A stretch of 64,000 bases of DNA from Stomorhina lunata (taxonomy: Eukaryota > Arthropoda > Insecta > Diptera > Rhiniidae), in contig OW121742.1 of the NCBI GenBank assembly GCA_933228675.1, forward strand, positions 125,341,983 through 125,405,982, read 5' to 3'. Shown here one piece after another: positions 10,301 through 21,860 of this stretch. Every line of letters begins with the position of its first letter. Position 1 is the first letter of the stretch. A model generated the notes under the pieces. That model did not search any database and was not told where the DNA came from. It worked only from the letters and a program-made list of their open reading frames with translations. The position numbers were made by a program, and so were the translations under genes.

Positions 10301-12713
10301 CGAAATTCAGAATCAACTTCTTTACCCTTGAAATGGATGATGCAGGGTCTCCACAGTTGTTATCTAGCATAGTCTTCTTTTGAGCTTGGGGGAACACGAA
10401 ATTCAATTTTTCCATTTTCTTTTCAAACCCCGAGTCTGCTTCAAATATTTGCCAACAAGAAGCTGCGTCATTTAGCTTGTTAAAATTAAGACAGAAGTCA
10501 ACTGACAGAGGCATTTTGACAGGGGTAGTGCTTAAATTTCAATATGTAGGCTTGACATTCAAAAGGAAACAGACTTATTGAGCTGCCCTCGTATGTAACT
10601 TAAATCTCAACTTCAGCATTTTAGTAATATAGTAGATATGTTATAGTGAATATGTTCGCGTTAATCTTACCATTTCCGTTTCGTTTCAAAATTTTAAATC
10701 TACTTAATAACTTCTTCTAATCCGTAAATATTTATTTTTAATAATTCGTTAATAAAAAAATAGTTTATGAAAGTTTTTTTTAACTTATGATTGAACAAAA
10801 CAGCCACTAATCCCTTGATTAATAATAACCATTTGACAAATATCAGATTTCTATTCTTTCGAAAATCTTGTTACTAAAGAATTTTTCCAAAAAAAAAAAC
10901 AAATTTGAATAAAGTTTTGGTACTTAAATTCAAGCATTCTTTTATTGTTAAACTAATGATTTTTAAATTTTTAATCAATCCCCAAACTCGAGATCAGACA
11001 CAAGATTTTGAAAAAAAACAGGCAAAGAAAATTATGAAGAAGAGAACAGGAATGGGAAATAAGACCTGACAATATTCATTCATTGAGAATGAATGACATT
11101 GTTAGCGAGTGTGAAAGTATTTGTATTTATTGAACATTAGGTGGCCTTTTCTTTGGTGTTTGTTGTTGTTGTGGTTGTATCAGATGTATTTGTTGTTGTT
11201 GTTCCTTTTATGGTATGGTGTTCATGTTGGTGATCAAAAAACGAGCGCGAAAATGATTTCGTATAACAGCGATTTAATTTAAGACATGTCCAACGATTAA
11301 CCAAACAAAACGTTACAAACGAACCCCAAAAGAAAGCTTGGAAGCATGAAAGGACAGACGTACAGACGATCATAACAACTTTTTAGCCAAGAACAAGTTG
11401 TAGAATCTTAATACATACAACAGTGGCAATAATAATAGCAGCAGCCATCAAGTCAACAACAACAACAACAGCAGCAGTTAACATTTATGATCAAATCAAA
11501 TTTGAGTCTGTCCTTCCTAAAGTCCAACCGTCCGTCCTTCCCTGGTTCCATCTGTCTGTCCGTCTCTCAGTGTTTGGTTTAAAGCTTTTGTTACTCTTTT
11601 GGGAGCTTGAAAAAAGTATAAATGTTTTTGTAAATCTGTTTGTCTGTCCGTCCGCCTGTCTGTCTGTCTTATTGTGGCTGATCATTTTGTTGTTGGATGT
11701 GTTTGTAGTTGGTGTTTGTTTGAATATCCCCATTCCATACCATCCCAGGCTGTCTGATTGCCTTTAGCTTTAATGCAACACGAATAAGCGGCTCAGCATG
11801 TGGCTAAGCCGATCATAATTCTTGTTTGTCAGTCTCAACCTGAGCTAGAGACCAGCAGCTTTTGTTTCCTTTGTCTTGAGATCTGTTTCTGTTTCTTTGG
11901 TTGTTTTTTTTCACTTCTTTTCATTTTGTTTTTTAAGGCTTTTGTTTTGCTCTTTTTTTCTTCTTCTTGTTTTTATTCATTTTCTTTTAGTAGTTCGTGT
12001 TTGTTGTTGTTTTTGTTGTTGCATAGAATGTGAATTTCACATTTATATTGAAGAGGAAAATATTTGTTCATGTGTCAAGTGACTTTGGGGCAATTTGCTC
12101 CTACTGTGGGCATAAAAATGCCTGGCTTCGACGTCTCATTGTCAAGAGCTGCTTAAGAAGATTTTCTTCTTGACTTTATACCTTATACGACTGAGAACAG
12201 TATCATCTCCTTCGTGATTTGCTTGCATTTGCCTCAAAATGTAATTTAGCTGTGAAGTTATAAATTTTCACGATGAGATCTATTAACGCTCAGCTTTAAC
12301 TTAAATATTTCTTTTTTTTTTCTACTTCATACCTTTTTTTTATTATCTTAAGCCAACATTTTGTTATGCCTTTATCTCCCCCCGTAGCTTAGTGGGGCCA
12401 TAAAAATATGTTTTAATATCCAAAAATGCGCCGCTGCATTTTACAGCCCACGTTTTTTTTTTTCTTTTCTTAAATTGAAATTTCACTGAGTGTCTGTGTG
12501 GTTTTGTGCTAGACATTATGGAACCTTTATAAGTCAGTTTGGTCTGTCCCAAAGGCTGCATTTCACAGACTTGGTTCTTTACCTGCTGCCTAGTGTTGGT
12601 AGCACGAATGTTGTTGCAATATTTACCTTAAAAAAGCTTGATTGTTATGTAGTTGATCTGTTTGACTAACGATCAGCTAACGGTGAAATTAATCTCTGGT
12701 TAACTAACTACTT
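10301..12713. other. AT-rich interval with simple-sequence patches, no gene recognised
   Basis: Contains TTG/CAA trinucleotide patches (about 11155-11215 and 11455-11480), a tetranucleotide-rich stretch of TGTCTGTCCGTCC type (about 11515-11670) and a polypyrimidine tract (about 11880-12030). Open frames at 11137-11373, 11423-11767 and 11800-12082 are low-complexity translations of these patches. No splice-site-flanked coding segment stands out. Confidence 0.5.
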
Positions 12714-13884
12714 CCCAGCAAAACTTTTCATTACCAAATAATGAGTTAAACAGTTAAACTATTGAACACGAACTACTTACTCATTCACTGTTTAAGTCAT
12801 TACATTAACATGGGGATGTCATTGGAGGCAAGTACTTACCAATTGCAGAAATGTAATGACTTGGGTAAGTAATTGGAAGACAACAACAACAACTTTTTTG
12901 TTGTTGTTTTATTTAAAAAACATATTTTTAAACGAAATACAATTTTTTTCTTACTACCCCATGGGGGCTCGAACCCAGACCCTCCGACTGCTAGGCGGAG
13001 ACTCTTCCACCGAGCTACTTCATATGTTGAAAACTTAGCAGCTTATAATTAATATAAACAATTTTTATTTTTAGATCCAAAATCATGTGACAATAACTTT
13101 GTTTTTCTCTGCTTTTTTGCTTTGTTGTAATTTTTGGAAACATATTTCTATACGATTTTTTGTAAATGTTTAATGCATTTTATAAACAAAGAAGAAGTGT
13201 TTTTTAATTATTTTAAAACTTAAACAATTTAAATCTTCCCTTTTGTATAAGTTTTTATATAATATTGGCTCTTACTTACTTAAATGGCCTATAGATACAA
13301 CCTATTTTCTTCGATCTTGTGCGAATATTCTTCAATTTTATAGGCCAAGTTGTGAAAATTTTTCCTCTACTTGGTCTTTCCATCCCATTTTTTATCGTTC
13401 TTATTTTACAACTCGCGGTACATGTTAGCTCACTACGTAACGTAGCTCTTTTGGTGATGTCACTAGGAGGTCAGTGTCCACAGTTGAAATAAAGGATAAC
13501 CAAGATAAGTCTATGCTTACCAAGTTAAGACCAAGCAGAACCGTTGCTTGGTATCCAATAGGTATGTAGCCTACATAATCAAAATTGACTCATGATAGTA
13601 TTTTTTCATTACCGTGAGTTAGTTTTCCAAAATTTTTTTTACAGAAGGTAATATTTATGTTTTTAAAATTCAAAAATCATTTAAAAATACATTTTTAATA
13701 AAAAAAAAATAAAAAAAATTGTTGCTCTTGGTGGGATTTGAACCCTGGCCATTCAGTTCAACTTACCATTTTAATTACAAATAAATACTTATGTAATAAC
13801 TTATTAGTTATTCGGAGGGTATGCTGTAGTCATTACAAGGTAACCAGATACCAGAGTACTTGCCGTTACCAAAGTTTTGCTGGG
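12714..13884 (-). mobile_element. 1.17-kb TIR element with tRNA-like insert, copy 1 (inverted)
   Basis: Starts CCCAGCAAAACTTTTCATTA and ends ACCAAAGTTTTGCTGGG, giving inverted ends CCCAGCAAAACTTT. It is flanked by the perfect 9-bp direct repeat TAACTACTT (12705-12713 and 13885-13893), taken as the target-site duplication. There is no transposase, so it is non-autonomous. Its interior matches copies 2 and 3 read backwards. It carries the tRNA-like segment on the minus strand and a CAACAACAAC/GTTGTTGTT hairpin next to it. An 8-9 bp duplication fits hAT, P, Merlin or Mutator-type transposition; the termini alone do not decide between them. Confidence 0.8.
12958..13022 (-). pseudogene. tRNA-like sequence inside the TIR element (copy 1)
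   Basis: The minus strand reads GTAGCTCGGTGG (A-box-like), then CTAGCAG in the anticodon-loop position, then GGTTCGAGCC (B-box-like). A D-stem and much of an anticodon stem can be drawn. The T-stem has two mismatches and no acceptor stem closes, so it is not a working tRNA. An Ala-type AGC anticodon is possible but unproven. The same segment sits at the equivalent place in the other two copies. Confidence 0.55.
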
Positions 13885-14064
13885 TAACTACTTACTACAA
13901 GTCCTAGAAGGAGTTTGCCTAAAATATTAGGAGTAAATTGCATATATACTTATAGTATATATCGTTACTTTAATATAGAAAGGCCCTAAGTCGTTTTTCA
14001 TTCAAATCGCTTTATAGCTTTATCTAGTATAATTTTATAAAAATCTTTTAATTTAAAAAACATT

Positions 14065-15317
14065 CCCAGCAAAACTTTGGTAATGGCAAGTACTCTGATA
14101 ACTGGTTACCTTGTAACGACTACAACATACCATCCGAATAAATAATAAGTTATTACAGAAGTACTTATTTGTAATTAAGATGGTAATTTAAACTGAATGG
14201 CCTCGGTTCAAATCCCACCAAGGGCAACAATTTTTTTTAGTTTTTTTTTTATTAAAAGAGTCTTTTTAAATGATTTTTGAATTTTAAGAACTTAAATATT
14301 ATCTTCTGTAAAAAAAAAATTGTAAAACTAACTCACGTTAATGAAAAAATACCATCATGAGTCAATTTTGATTATGTAGGGGATGTTGAATACCAAACAC
14401 GATTCTAATTGGTCTTAACTTGGTAAGCCCAACTTATCTGGGTCATCCTTCATCTCAACTGTGGACACACACCTCCTCATGGTATCACCCGGGGAGCTAG
14501 TTTAACACCCATTAATATTGTGAGTTAACGTGTTCCGAGAGTTGTCCCCTAAGATCGATAAAAATGGGTTAGGATTACGGGCTAGTAACCCTCTCTTGAA
14601 AAAAAAAACAATGAAAAGGACAAAATTAGAATTGAAATGTCCCACTACCTAATGTTAGAGGAGGATGTCCGAAACTTCGATAGAAAGACCAAGTAGATCG
14701 AAATCCTTGGAATTCTAAAATATGCTCGAACTTTGACCTTAACAGGTTGTGACATTTAAGTAAGTAAGAGTCAATCTGTTTGTAAAAACTTATACAAAAA
14801 AGAAGATTTAAATTGTTTAAGTTTTAAAATAATTTTAAAAAAGTTTTAAAATAATTACAAAAAATCGTATAAAAATATTTTTCCAAAAATTACAACAAAG
14901 CAAAAAAAAGCAGGGAAAAACAAAGTTATTTTCACATGATTTTGGATCTTAAAATAAAAATTGTTTATATTAATTATAAGCTGCTAAGTTTTCAACATAT
15001 GGAGTAGCTCAGTGGTAGAGTCTCTGCCTAGCAGTCGGAGGGTCTGGGTTCGAGCCCCCATGGGATCATAAAAAAAATTTTGAATTTCGTTTATATTTAT
15101 ATGTTTTTAATAAAACAACAACAAAAAAGTTGTTGCTGTTGTTGTTGTTGCTTTCAAATTGCTTACCCAAGCCATTACTTTTCTGCAATTGGTAAGTACT
15201 TGCCTCCAATGACATCCCCATGTTAATGTAATGACTTAAACAGCGAATGAGTAAGTAGTTCGTGTTCAATAGTTTAACTGTTTAACTCATTATTTGGTAA
15301 TGAAAAGTTTTACTGGG
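14065..15317 (+). mobile_element. 1.25-kb TIR element with tRNA-like insert, copy 2
   Basis: Runs from CCCAGCAAAACTTTGGTAAT to GAAAAGTTTTACTGGG. It is very close in sequence to copy 3 and shares structure with copy 1 in the opposite direction. Compared with copies 1 and 3 it lacks about 48 bp near 14695 (the stretch corresponding to 19380-19430). No flanking direct repeat is visible (AAAAACATT on the left against ATTATTATA on the right), so one end may have been reshuffled. A B-box-like GGTTCAAATCC followed by a run of eight Ts lies at about 14207-14240, near the left end. Confidence 0.8.
14996..15066 (+). pseudogene. tRNA-like sequence inside the TIR element (copy 2)
   Basis: GTAGCTCAGTGGTAGAG matches the tRNA D-arm and A-box well. 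CTAGCAG follows in the anticodon loop and GGGTTCGAGCCCC in the T-arm. The T-stem is imperfect and the acceptor halves (TATGGAG and TGGGATC) do not pair. This is the best preserved of the three copies in its D-arm. Confidence 0.6.
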
Positions 15318-15399
15318 ATTATTATAGCATTAAATTCTTTAGAGAATTTAGTAAAAAAACTGCGTTTAAAAAATTTCTGTATCTTTAAAACTTAAGATT

Positions 15400-16400
15400 T
15401 TATTTTTGTAACGAAAAATTTTCTATAAAAAATTTTTATAACGAAAAATTTTCTATAAAAAATTTTTATAACGAAAAATTTTCTATAAAAAATTTTTATA
15501 ACGAAAAATTTTCTATAAAAAATTTTTATAACGAAAAATTTTCTATAAAAAATTTTTATAACGAAAAATTTTCTATAAAAAATTTTTATAACGAAAAATT
15601 TTCTATAAAAAATTTTTATAACGAAAAATTTTCTATAAAAAATTTTTATAACGAAAAATTTTCTATAAAAAATTTTTATAACGAAAAATTTTCTATAAAA
15701 AATTTTGATAACGAAAAATTTTGTATAAAAAATTTTTATAACTAAAAATTTTCTATAAACAATTTTTATAACGAAAAATTTTCTATAAAAAATTTTTATA
15801 ACGAAAAATTTTGTATAGAAACATTTTTATAATATAAAATTTTCTATAGAAAAATTCCCATAACAAAAAATTTTCTATACAAAAAGTCTATACATACAAA
15901 ATTTTTTTAAACAATTTTCTTTACATAGAAAAATTTTTATAACGAAAAATTTTCTATAAAAAAATTCCCATAACAAAAAATTTTTTACAGAAAAATTTTT
16001 GTAATGAATAATTTTCCATAGAAAAATTAAAAAATAAATAGAAAAGAAAAATTCTTATAACAAAAAGTTTTTTTAATAAAAATTCTTATAACGAAAAATT
16101 TTCTAAAGAAACATTTTGGTAACGAATAATTTTCTATAGATTTTTTTTAATTGTTTAAAACATTCTTATAAAAACATTTTGTAACGTAAAATTGTTTATA
16201 GAAAAATTTTTATAACAAAAAATTTTGGAACGAAATATTTTTGTAAGGAAAATTTTTCTAAAAAATTTTCTATTGAAAAATTTTTAAAACGAAAAATTTC
16301 TATGTACATTTTTAAGGAACATCTTAAAAAGAAACATTTTGAAAACAAAAAAATGTTTGATAACGAAAAATTTTCTTTGTGTAGTTTTTAAAAAAATTTT
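15400..16400 (+). repeat. 30-bp AT-rich minisatellite array 3, plus orientation
   Basis: Unit AACGAAAAATTTTCTATA followed by AAAAATTTTTAT, 30 bp. It matches the 7.8-9.7 kb array except that a G is missing from the central CTATAG. Some nine or ten consecutive copies (about 15405-15700) are identical, so this block expanded recently. From about 15840 to 16400 the copies are degenerate and interrupted. Confidence 0.92.
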
Positions 16401-18745
16401 TTTTTAAGAATATTTTGTCTTTGGTATCAAATCTTTTTCCTCAGAGTCATTTTTCAAGTTTTGGAAGAAAAAACAGTCATTCGAGGCTAAATTTGAGGAA
16501 TATGGTGGATGCACTTCAATATATTGATTTGTCGTATGGTCCATTTGAAAAGTCCCATAAAAATAGATTTATGCTGACAAAGAAATACACCCCAAATACT
16601 TTTAAGAAGCTTTTACTCGTACTTAATTTTTTGAGATCTTTGAAGGTAGAGTATAAGCGCTACATAGGCATACTGTTATGCTACCAGGTAAGAACTAACC
16701 TCCTAGTGGTACATTCTGGTAACCTGACCAATATAGTTGAAAATGCGGTAAACAAACCGTTTAGGATTCTAGGTCAGGACTAATAAGAGAGGGAGTTATC
16801 TTAGAGCCATTCCAATGCATTTGGTCTAAGGGTCTAAGATAATTGTACTTGGTAAAGTACGAAATAAAAAAAAGTTAGGATCTTAGTTTAAAAGACCAAA
16901 GAGACCTTAATTTTCCCTTTCATTCTTGTCGATCCGTCAACGGCACGCTTACAAGTTCGTTACGATCCAAATAAAATCTGTTTATGACTTCATCAAACGC
17001 TGTTTTGACATCGATACCGCAAGTCGTTTCAATAAGAACTTTGTGAGTGTCTTTTTAACAGGGTATAGCTTTCATACCTTATGCAATCGATCTTTTAGAT
17101 AATAGTTATAGCAAAGACTCTGTAATATAAAGATGTTGCACTTTCAAACATTGTTTTTTTCAAATAGACCATACGGCAAGGTCTATTTGAAAAGTCCCAT
17201 AAAAATACAGCTTTTACTCTAATTCGGAAACAACAAATGGAGGCGATTAAACAATGAGATTATCGCATTTGAAAAGTCCCATTAAAAAGATAGCTTTTAC
17301 TCTAATTCGAAAACAACTAATGGAGGCAATTATCCAATGAGAGAAAGCTAAGGCACACACACGTGCTCATAATATGTATGTTTGTGCGTTCATGTGTTTT
17401 TCATTCATTCTTTATCCACTTTCATTTCACTTTTGGCAGAAAAAATTGTATGGAGTGCAATATCTTTATATTATAGTCTCTTTGGTTATAGTTTGGAAAA
17501 AATGTTGTAGGATCGGCCCAGGGAACAAATTATATTATTACTCGCGTGTATCTTTAAATTTTTGTAGTCGTTTTTATTTAAGGATTTTTAGAAACTTCAA
17601 AAAGATTCTGGCAACATCCAAACTTAGGGTAGATCAAATCAGTTTCCTGTTTTCCAAAAATAACATTTTTCTCGATCCGTCGGCTTTGGAACAAATTTTG
17701 AAGATGTCCGAGGTGTTTGATTGCAACATTAGACTAAGAGAAATCGTTATCGATCACATTACACTAAAAACATATTTAAAGTTATTTCTTGAAATATCTT
17801 CTCAGCACTTACCCTGCCTTAAGGCATAGTAGGTAACTAACTATGGGTTCTTCTTACTTTGGAGACCTAGAAAATGATATTGACAGACTTAGGAGCTCTT
17901 TAAAGTCTCAGATGGTTCAGCGTGGCGATCCATTGATGCTTTTTGCTAACATCCACAGCAAGACAATATTTTTTTTTACCTTAAGTGTTAAACATGTCCT
18001 TAATTTTGAAAAATTATTATCTAAATTTAAAGTGATTCTTTGAAAAACCGCCTGATAAACTCTTCATTCACAATTCATAAAAATTTGAAATTAAATATGA
18101 CTGACATTTAGTTAAAATTTGTTGTCCTTAAGCTTAAATTCAAAATTGTTATAACAATTCATTTGTGTGTGTGTGTCCTTTATTGACACTTCTCCACTGA
18201 CTCCATTGTTTTTGTTTACGTTCTAAAAACTACCCTTTCAGGAATTCCTTTTAAATATTAACCAAAAAAGAAACACCTGTATATCTTTGACACCTAAAAC
18301 ATCATGTCCTTTTGGTAGAAAAAAACTCTGGCGGTAGCTATTCGTGCCGTCATATGCAAAGTGTTGCCATGATAACGCATTTTATTTGGTTCGTTGGTGC
18401 GTGTTAAAATGCTCATGTCCTGTAGTTTTGTATTTTTTTCTTCACATTAAACAATTTGTTTCTATTCTTTTGAGAAATATGACAGGGAACATTGTTTAAA
18501 CCCTTAAAATTTAATGAATATTTTAGAAATTATCTATTTCATTTATATGGGGGTTGTTTGATATTTATGACATCGAAGGGACATATCTTCCATTAGGAGC
18601 AGAGAAGTAATAGGTGGGTGTAGACTGTTAAATGTTAATGTTTAATAAATAGATATAAGAATTTCGAAGTTAGGAAAATGTGTAATGTTTTGGAAATTGG
18701 AAAATGGAATATAAATAATTTTCAAAAAACTTTTCTTTACAATAA
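16401..18745. other. AT-rich interval with two unrecognised frames
   Basis: Open frames of 122 codons (16415-16783 plus) and 151 codons (17374-17829 plus) do not resemble any family I know. The second begins with a hydrophobic, Cys/Phe-rich stretch (FILYPLSFHFW), then a basic and a leucine-rich part. Upstream context gives no start or splice support, so I do not call either a gene. The only structure seen is the 82-bp duplication listed separately. Confidence 0.4.
17186..17343 (+). repeat. 82-bp tandem duplication
   Basis: Two adjacent copies begin TTTGAAAAGTCCCAT at 17186 and 17268. They share AGCTTTTACTCTAATTCG, ACAAC.AATGGAGGC and CAATGAGA. The leading TTTGAAAAGTCCCATAAAAA also occurs alone at about 16545, suggesting a third partial copy upstream. 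Confidence 0.8.
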
Positions 18746-20047
18746 CCCAGCAAAACTTTGGTAATGGCAAGTACTCTGATAACTGGTTACCTTGTAACGA
18801 CTACAACATACCATCCGAATAAATAATAAGTTATTACAGAAGTACTTATTTGTAATTAAGATGGTAATTTAAACTGAATGGCCCCGGTTCAAATCCCACC
18901 AAGGGCAACAATTTTTTTTAGTTTTTTTTTATTAAAAGAGTCTTTTTAAATGATTTTTGAATTTTAAGAACTTAAATATTATCTTCTGTAAAAAAAATTT
19001 GTAAAACTAACTCACGTTAATGAAAAAATACCATCATGGGTCAATTTTGATTATGTACGGGATGTTGAATACCAAAAACGATTCTAATTGGTCTTAACTT
19101 GGTAAGCCCAACTTATCTGGGTCATCCTTCATCTCAACTGTGGACACACACCTCCTCATGGTATCACCCGGGGAGCTAGTTTAACACCCATTAATATTGT
19201 GAGTTAACATGTTCCGAGAGTTGTCCCATAAGATCGATAAAAATGGGTTAGGATTACGGGCTAGTAACCCTCTCTTGAAAAAAAAAAATACAATGAAGAG
19301 GATAAAATTAGAATTGAAGTGTCCCACTACCTATTGTTAGAGGAGGATGTCCGAAACTTCGATAGAAAGACCAAGTAGAGGAACATTTTTCAAAGCTTGG
19401 CAAATAAACTTGGAGAATATTCGCACAAGATCGAAATCCATGGAATTCTAAAATATGCTCGGACTTTGACCTTAACAGGTTGTGACATTTAAGTAAGTAA
19501 GAGTCAATCTTATATAAAAACTTATACAAAAAGAAGATTTAAATTGTTTAAGTTTTAAAATAATTTTAAAAAAGTTTTAAAATAATTACAAAAAATTGCA
19601 TAAAAATATTTTTCCAAAAATTACAACAAAGCAAAAAAAGCAGGGAAAAACAAAGTTATTTTCACATGATTTTGGATCTAAAAATAAAAATTGCTTATAT
19701 TAATTATAAGCTGCTAAGTTTTCAACATATGAAGTAGCTCAGTGGAAGAGTCTCTGCCTAGCAGTCGGAGGGTCTGGGTTCGAGCCCCCATGGGATCATA
19801 AAAAAAATTTTGTATTTCGTTTAAAAATATATGTTTTTAATAAAACAACAACAAAAAAGTTGTTGCTGTTGTTGTTTTTGCTTTCAAATTGCTTACCCAA
19901 GTCATTACTTTTCTGCAATTGGTAAGTACTTGCCTCCAATGACATCCCCATGTTAATGTAATGACTTAAACAGCGAATGAGTAAGTAGTTCGTGTTCAAT
20001 AGTTTAACTGTTTAACTCATTATTTGGTAATGAAAAGTTTTACTGGG
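18746..20047 (+). mobile_element. 1.30-kb TIR element with tRNA-like insert, copy 3
   Basis: The longest of the three copies, from CCCAGCAAAACTTTGGTAAT to GAAAAGTTTTACTGGG, in the same orientation as copy 2 and nearly identical to it. It retains the roughly 48-bp segment missing from copy 2. The flanks (TTACAATAA and AATCTATCG) do not match, so no target-site duplication is visible. The frames at 19308-19529 and 19796-19999 (minus) are matched in copy 2 (15066-15269) simply because the copies are alike; they are not a transposase. Confidence 0.8.
19728..19797 (+). pseudogene. tRNA-like sequence inside the TIR element (copy 3)
   Basis: Same segment as in copies 1 and 2: GTAGCTCAGTGGAAGAG, CTAGCAG and GGGTTCGAGCCCC. 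One D-loop base differs from copy 2 (GGAAG for GGTAG). It lacks a pairing acceptor stem. Confidence 0.55.
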
Positions 20048-21289
20048 AATCTATCGTATATGATAGATAGACGTATTGCTTGTCATAAGTAGGAAGCTAA
20101 CAAAGAACAAAAATGTTGTGCACCAAAACATTGCCCGCTTTTTTTTTTGCTTAATTACGATTTTTTGTCGCTTACGATCAATATTTTTGTTGTCGTTTTC
20201 GATCATTCTAATCTAAGGGCTCGATATATCAGCCAATCTGCTTAAAGGGAAGCCTTTGTGCGATATTTACCTGGTAATTAAGTCGAGAGATATTAGAAGT
20301 TCCTCATAACAACGCTTACTTCTTGTCAAACAGTGGCACTGCCAGAGTTAATGGTGCCTGATACCAGAAAGTGTATCCGACCTGGTGGAACTACCATTCG
20401 CTGGACCCTTTCGAGTACCAACCGGTGAACAATGAATGCTAGGTTTTAATCCCCTTTGCTTCCCACTTGTACACTTTCCCACTTATAATGCAAATGTGTC
20501 CTTTTTTACTCCTGTCAATGATGAGGCAAAAATTTAGCTTCTTTTCCAATAATAATTCAAAATGCAACCATTATCGTCCGCCCATTTTGTCATAGTTAAA
20601 AGAACCCTTCAAAGGCTGTCTGACTGCTATTGATCTTTTGCGTAAGCGTCAACCTTTACACAAATCTTCTCCAGGAATTCCAAAATATAATTCAGAGCGA
20701 AGTTCCAGATTAAAGGAGATTGAATAATTTCGTGTCGTGTTCCCATGCGAACAAATATATATAAATTTGACCACCCTAATTTAGCTCTATTACCTTTCAT
20801 GTAAGAAAATCGTGATCAAGCTTTTCAATACTAACGTTCACTCTTAGATAAGGGGCTGTTCACATATTACGCAACGATATTTTTGAAATTTTTTTACCCC
20901 CTCCCCCCTGTGCAACACATTTTAATAGAAATACGCAAATAAAATTCCTCCACAGACAAAAGTCGTAACCAAACAATGCCAATTTTTCACGAAAAGCTTT
21001 TGGCAGCTGGTCAATATTTTCCCTAATTAGTCTCTCCCATGTCTTTAGGACATAGGGTAAGATTGTTTGGTTCGGTATGAGGTTTACCCAATTAGGGAAT
21101 AAAGAATTTATTGGCCTCCCTCTGCATACATATTAGGGATAGAAGTTAAGTAGATGCAGAAGATGTAAAGCTTAATGGATAAAAAAATCACAGTGTCCGC
21201 CACCATTTGTAGGTTAAAAGCTAAGGTTATGTCCGGTCCGCATTATTTTAAAGATCTATGTTAAAGCTACTAATAGGCCATGCAATTTT
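20048..21289. other. Mixed interval, probable old transposon debris
   Basis: About 20230-20480 is less AT-rich than its surroundings (for example GGTGCCTGATACCAG, CCGACCTGGTGG) and looks like dispersed-repeat DNA, but I cannot name it. At 20852-20910, GGGGCTGTTCACATATTACG followed within 40 bp by CCCCCTCCCCCC resembles a terminal motif seen in many insect DNA transposons. That match is from memory only. TTACGATTTTTTGTCGCTTA at 20155 recurs in altered form at 59042. Confidence 0.4.
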
Positions 21290-21860
21290 GGAGTTTCTCT
21301 TGTAAAAGCCGAAAGTTGACTTGGTGCCGTACTGCTCGCGCAGATATCTTTACCGCAGTTGCCAGGAAAGTAAATATCTAGGTATAACTCCAGTGATTCT
21401 TTACTTAATGTTGTCTGATCATATGGGGGTTTCTTGAAACTTTGGAGGTGTCTTCAACATTGGTGGTAAAGTATTTGTGGACTTAGAGCTGTTAAAGAAC
21501 TTAATACAATGTCACTTTAGATTAATTAGTTCCTATGACCATCGTTGCGGCCGTTGTTCGCTTCTAGCATTGCCCCTTGGACATCAGGATTATAGCGAGT
21601 CATTAGAGGAATTCGCAACCTGTTCGGCAGAGCTCCTAATTTCCTTGATTTTTCGGATACATTTATAATTTTCGAATATATTTATAATTTCCAGTCCTTT
21701 GATGTTCTTGTAGACTGAGACCTGTTTAAAAACTTCCTACATTAAACATCTCCTAAGATTTATTGGTTAATGCGCCTACTATTGTGGTAGTTTCTTGTCT
21801 CTAGCTCTACCGCTAGGACATTAAGAGCAATATCCTCACTATTTCGGACATTTGCTATCT
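21290..21860 (+). pseudogene. Possible decayed non-LTR retrotransposon segment
   Basis: At 21369-21398 the plus strand reads SKYLGITPVI, which fits the YLGI.LD motif late in the reverse transcriptase of jockey-like elements. An upstream frame gives TWCRTARADI. Stops and shifts are frequent. Downstream, two diverged copies of a segment (about 21500-21615 and 21730-21850) share CATTGCCCCTTGGACAT and CTCTACCGCTAGGACAT type sequence. The evidence is one short motif, so the identification is weak. Confidence 0.3.

Noticed and set aside
12378..12402. TAGCTTAGTGGG as a tRNA A-box
   Set aside because: Matches the A-box pattern but no B-box follows within tRNA distance; it is a CCCC...GGGG hairpin.
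17374..17829. 151-codon frame as a gene
   Set aside because: No recognisable domain or family, no splice or promoter support, and AT-driven composition. Left as an unrecognised frame within the interval entry.
12958..19797. Functional tRNA genes
   Set aside because: T-stem mismatches and no pairing acceptor stem in any of the three copies; all lie inside a mobile element.
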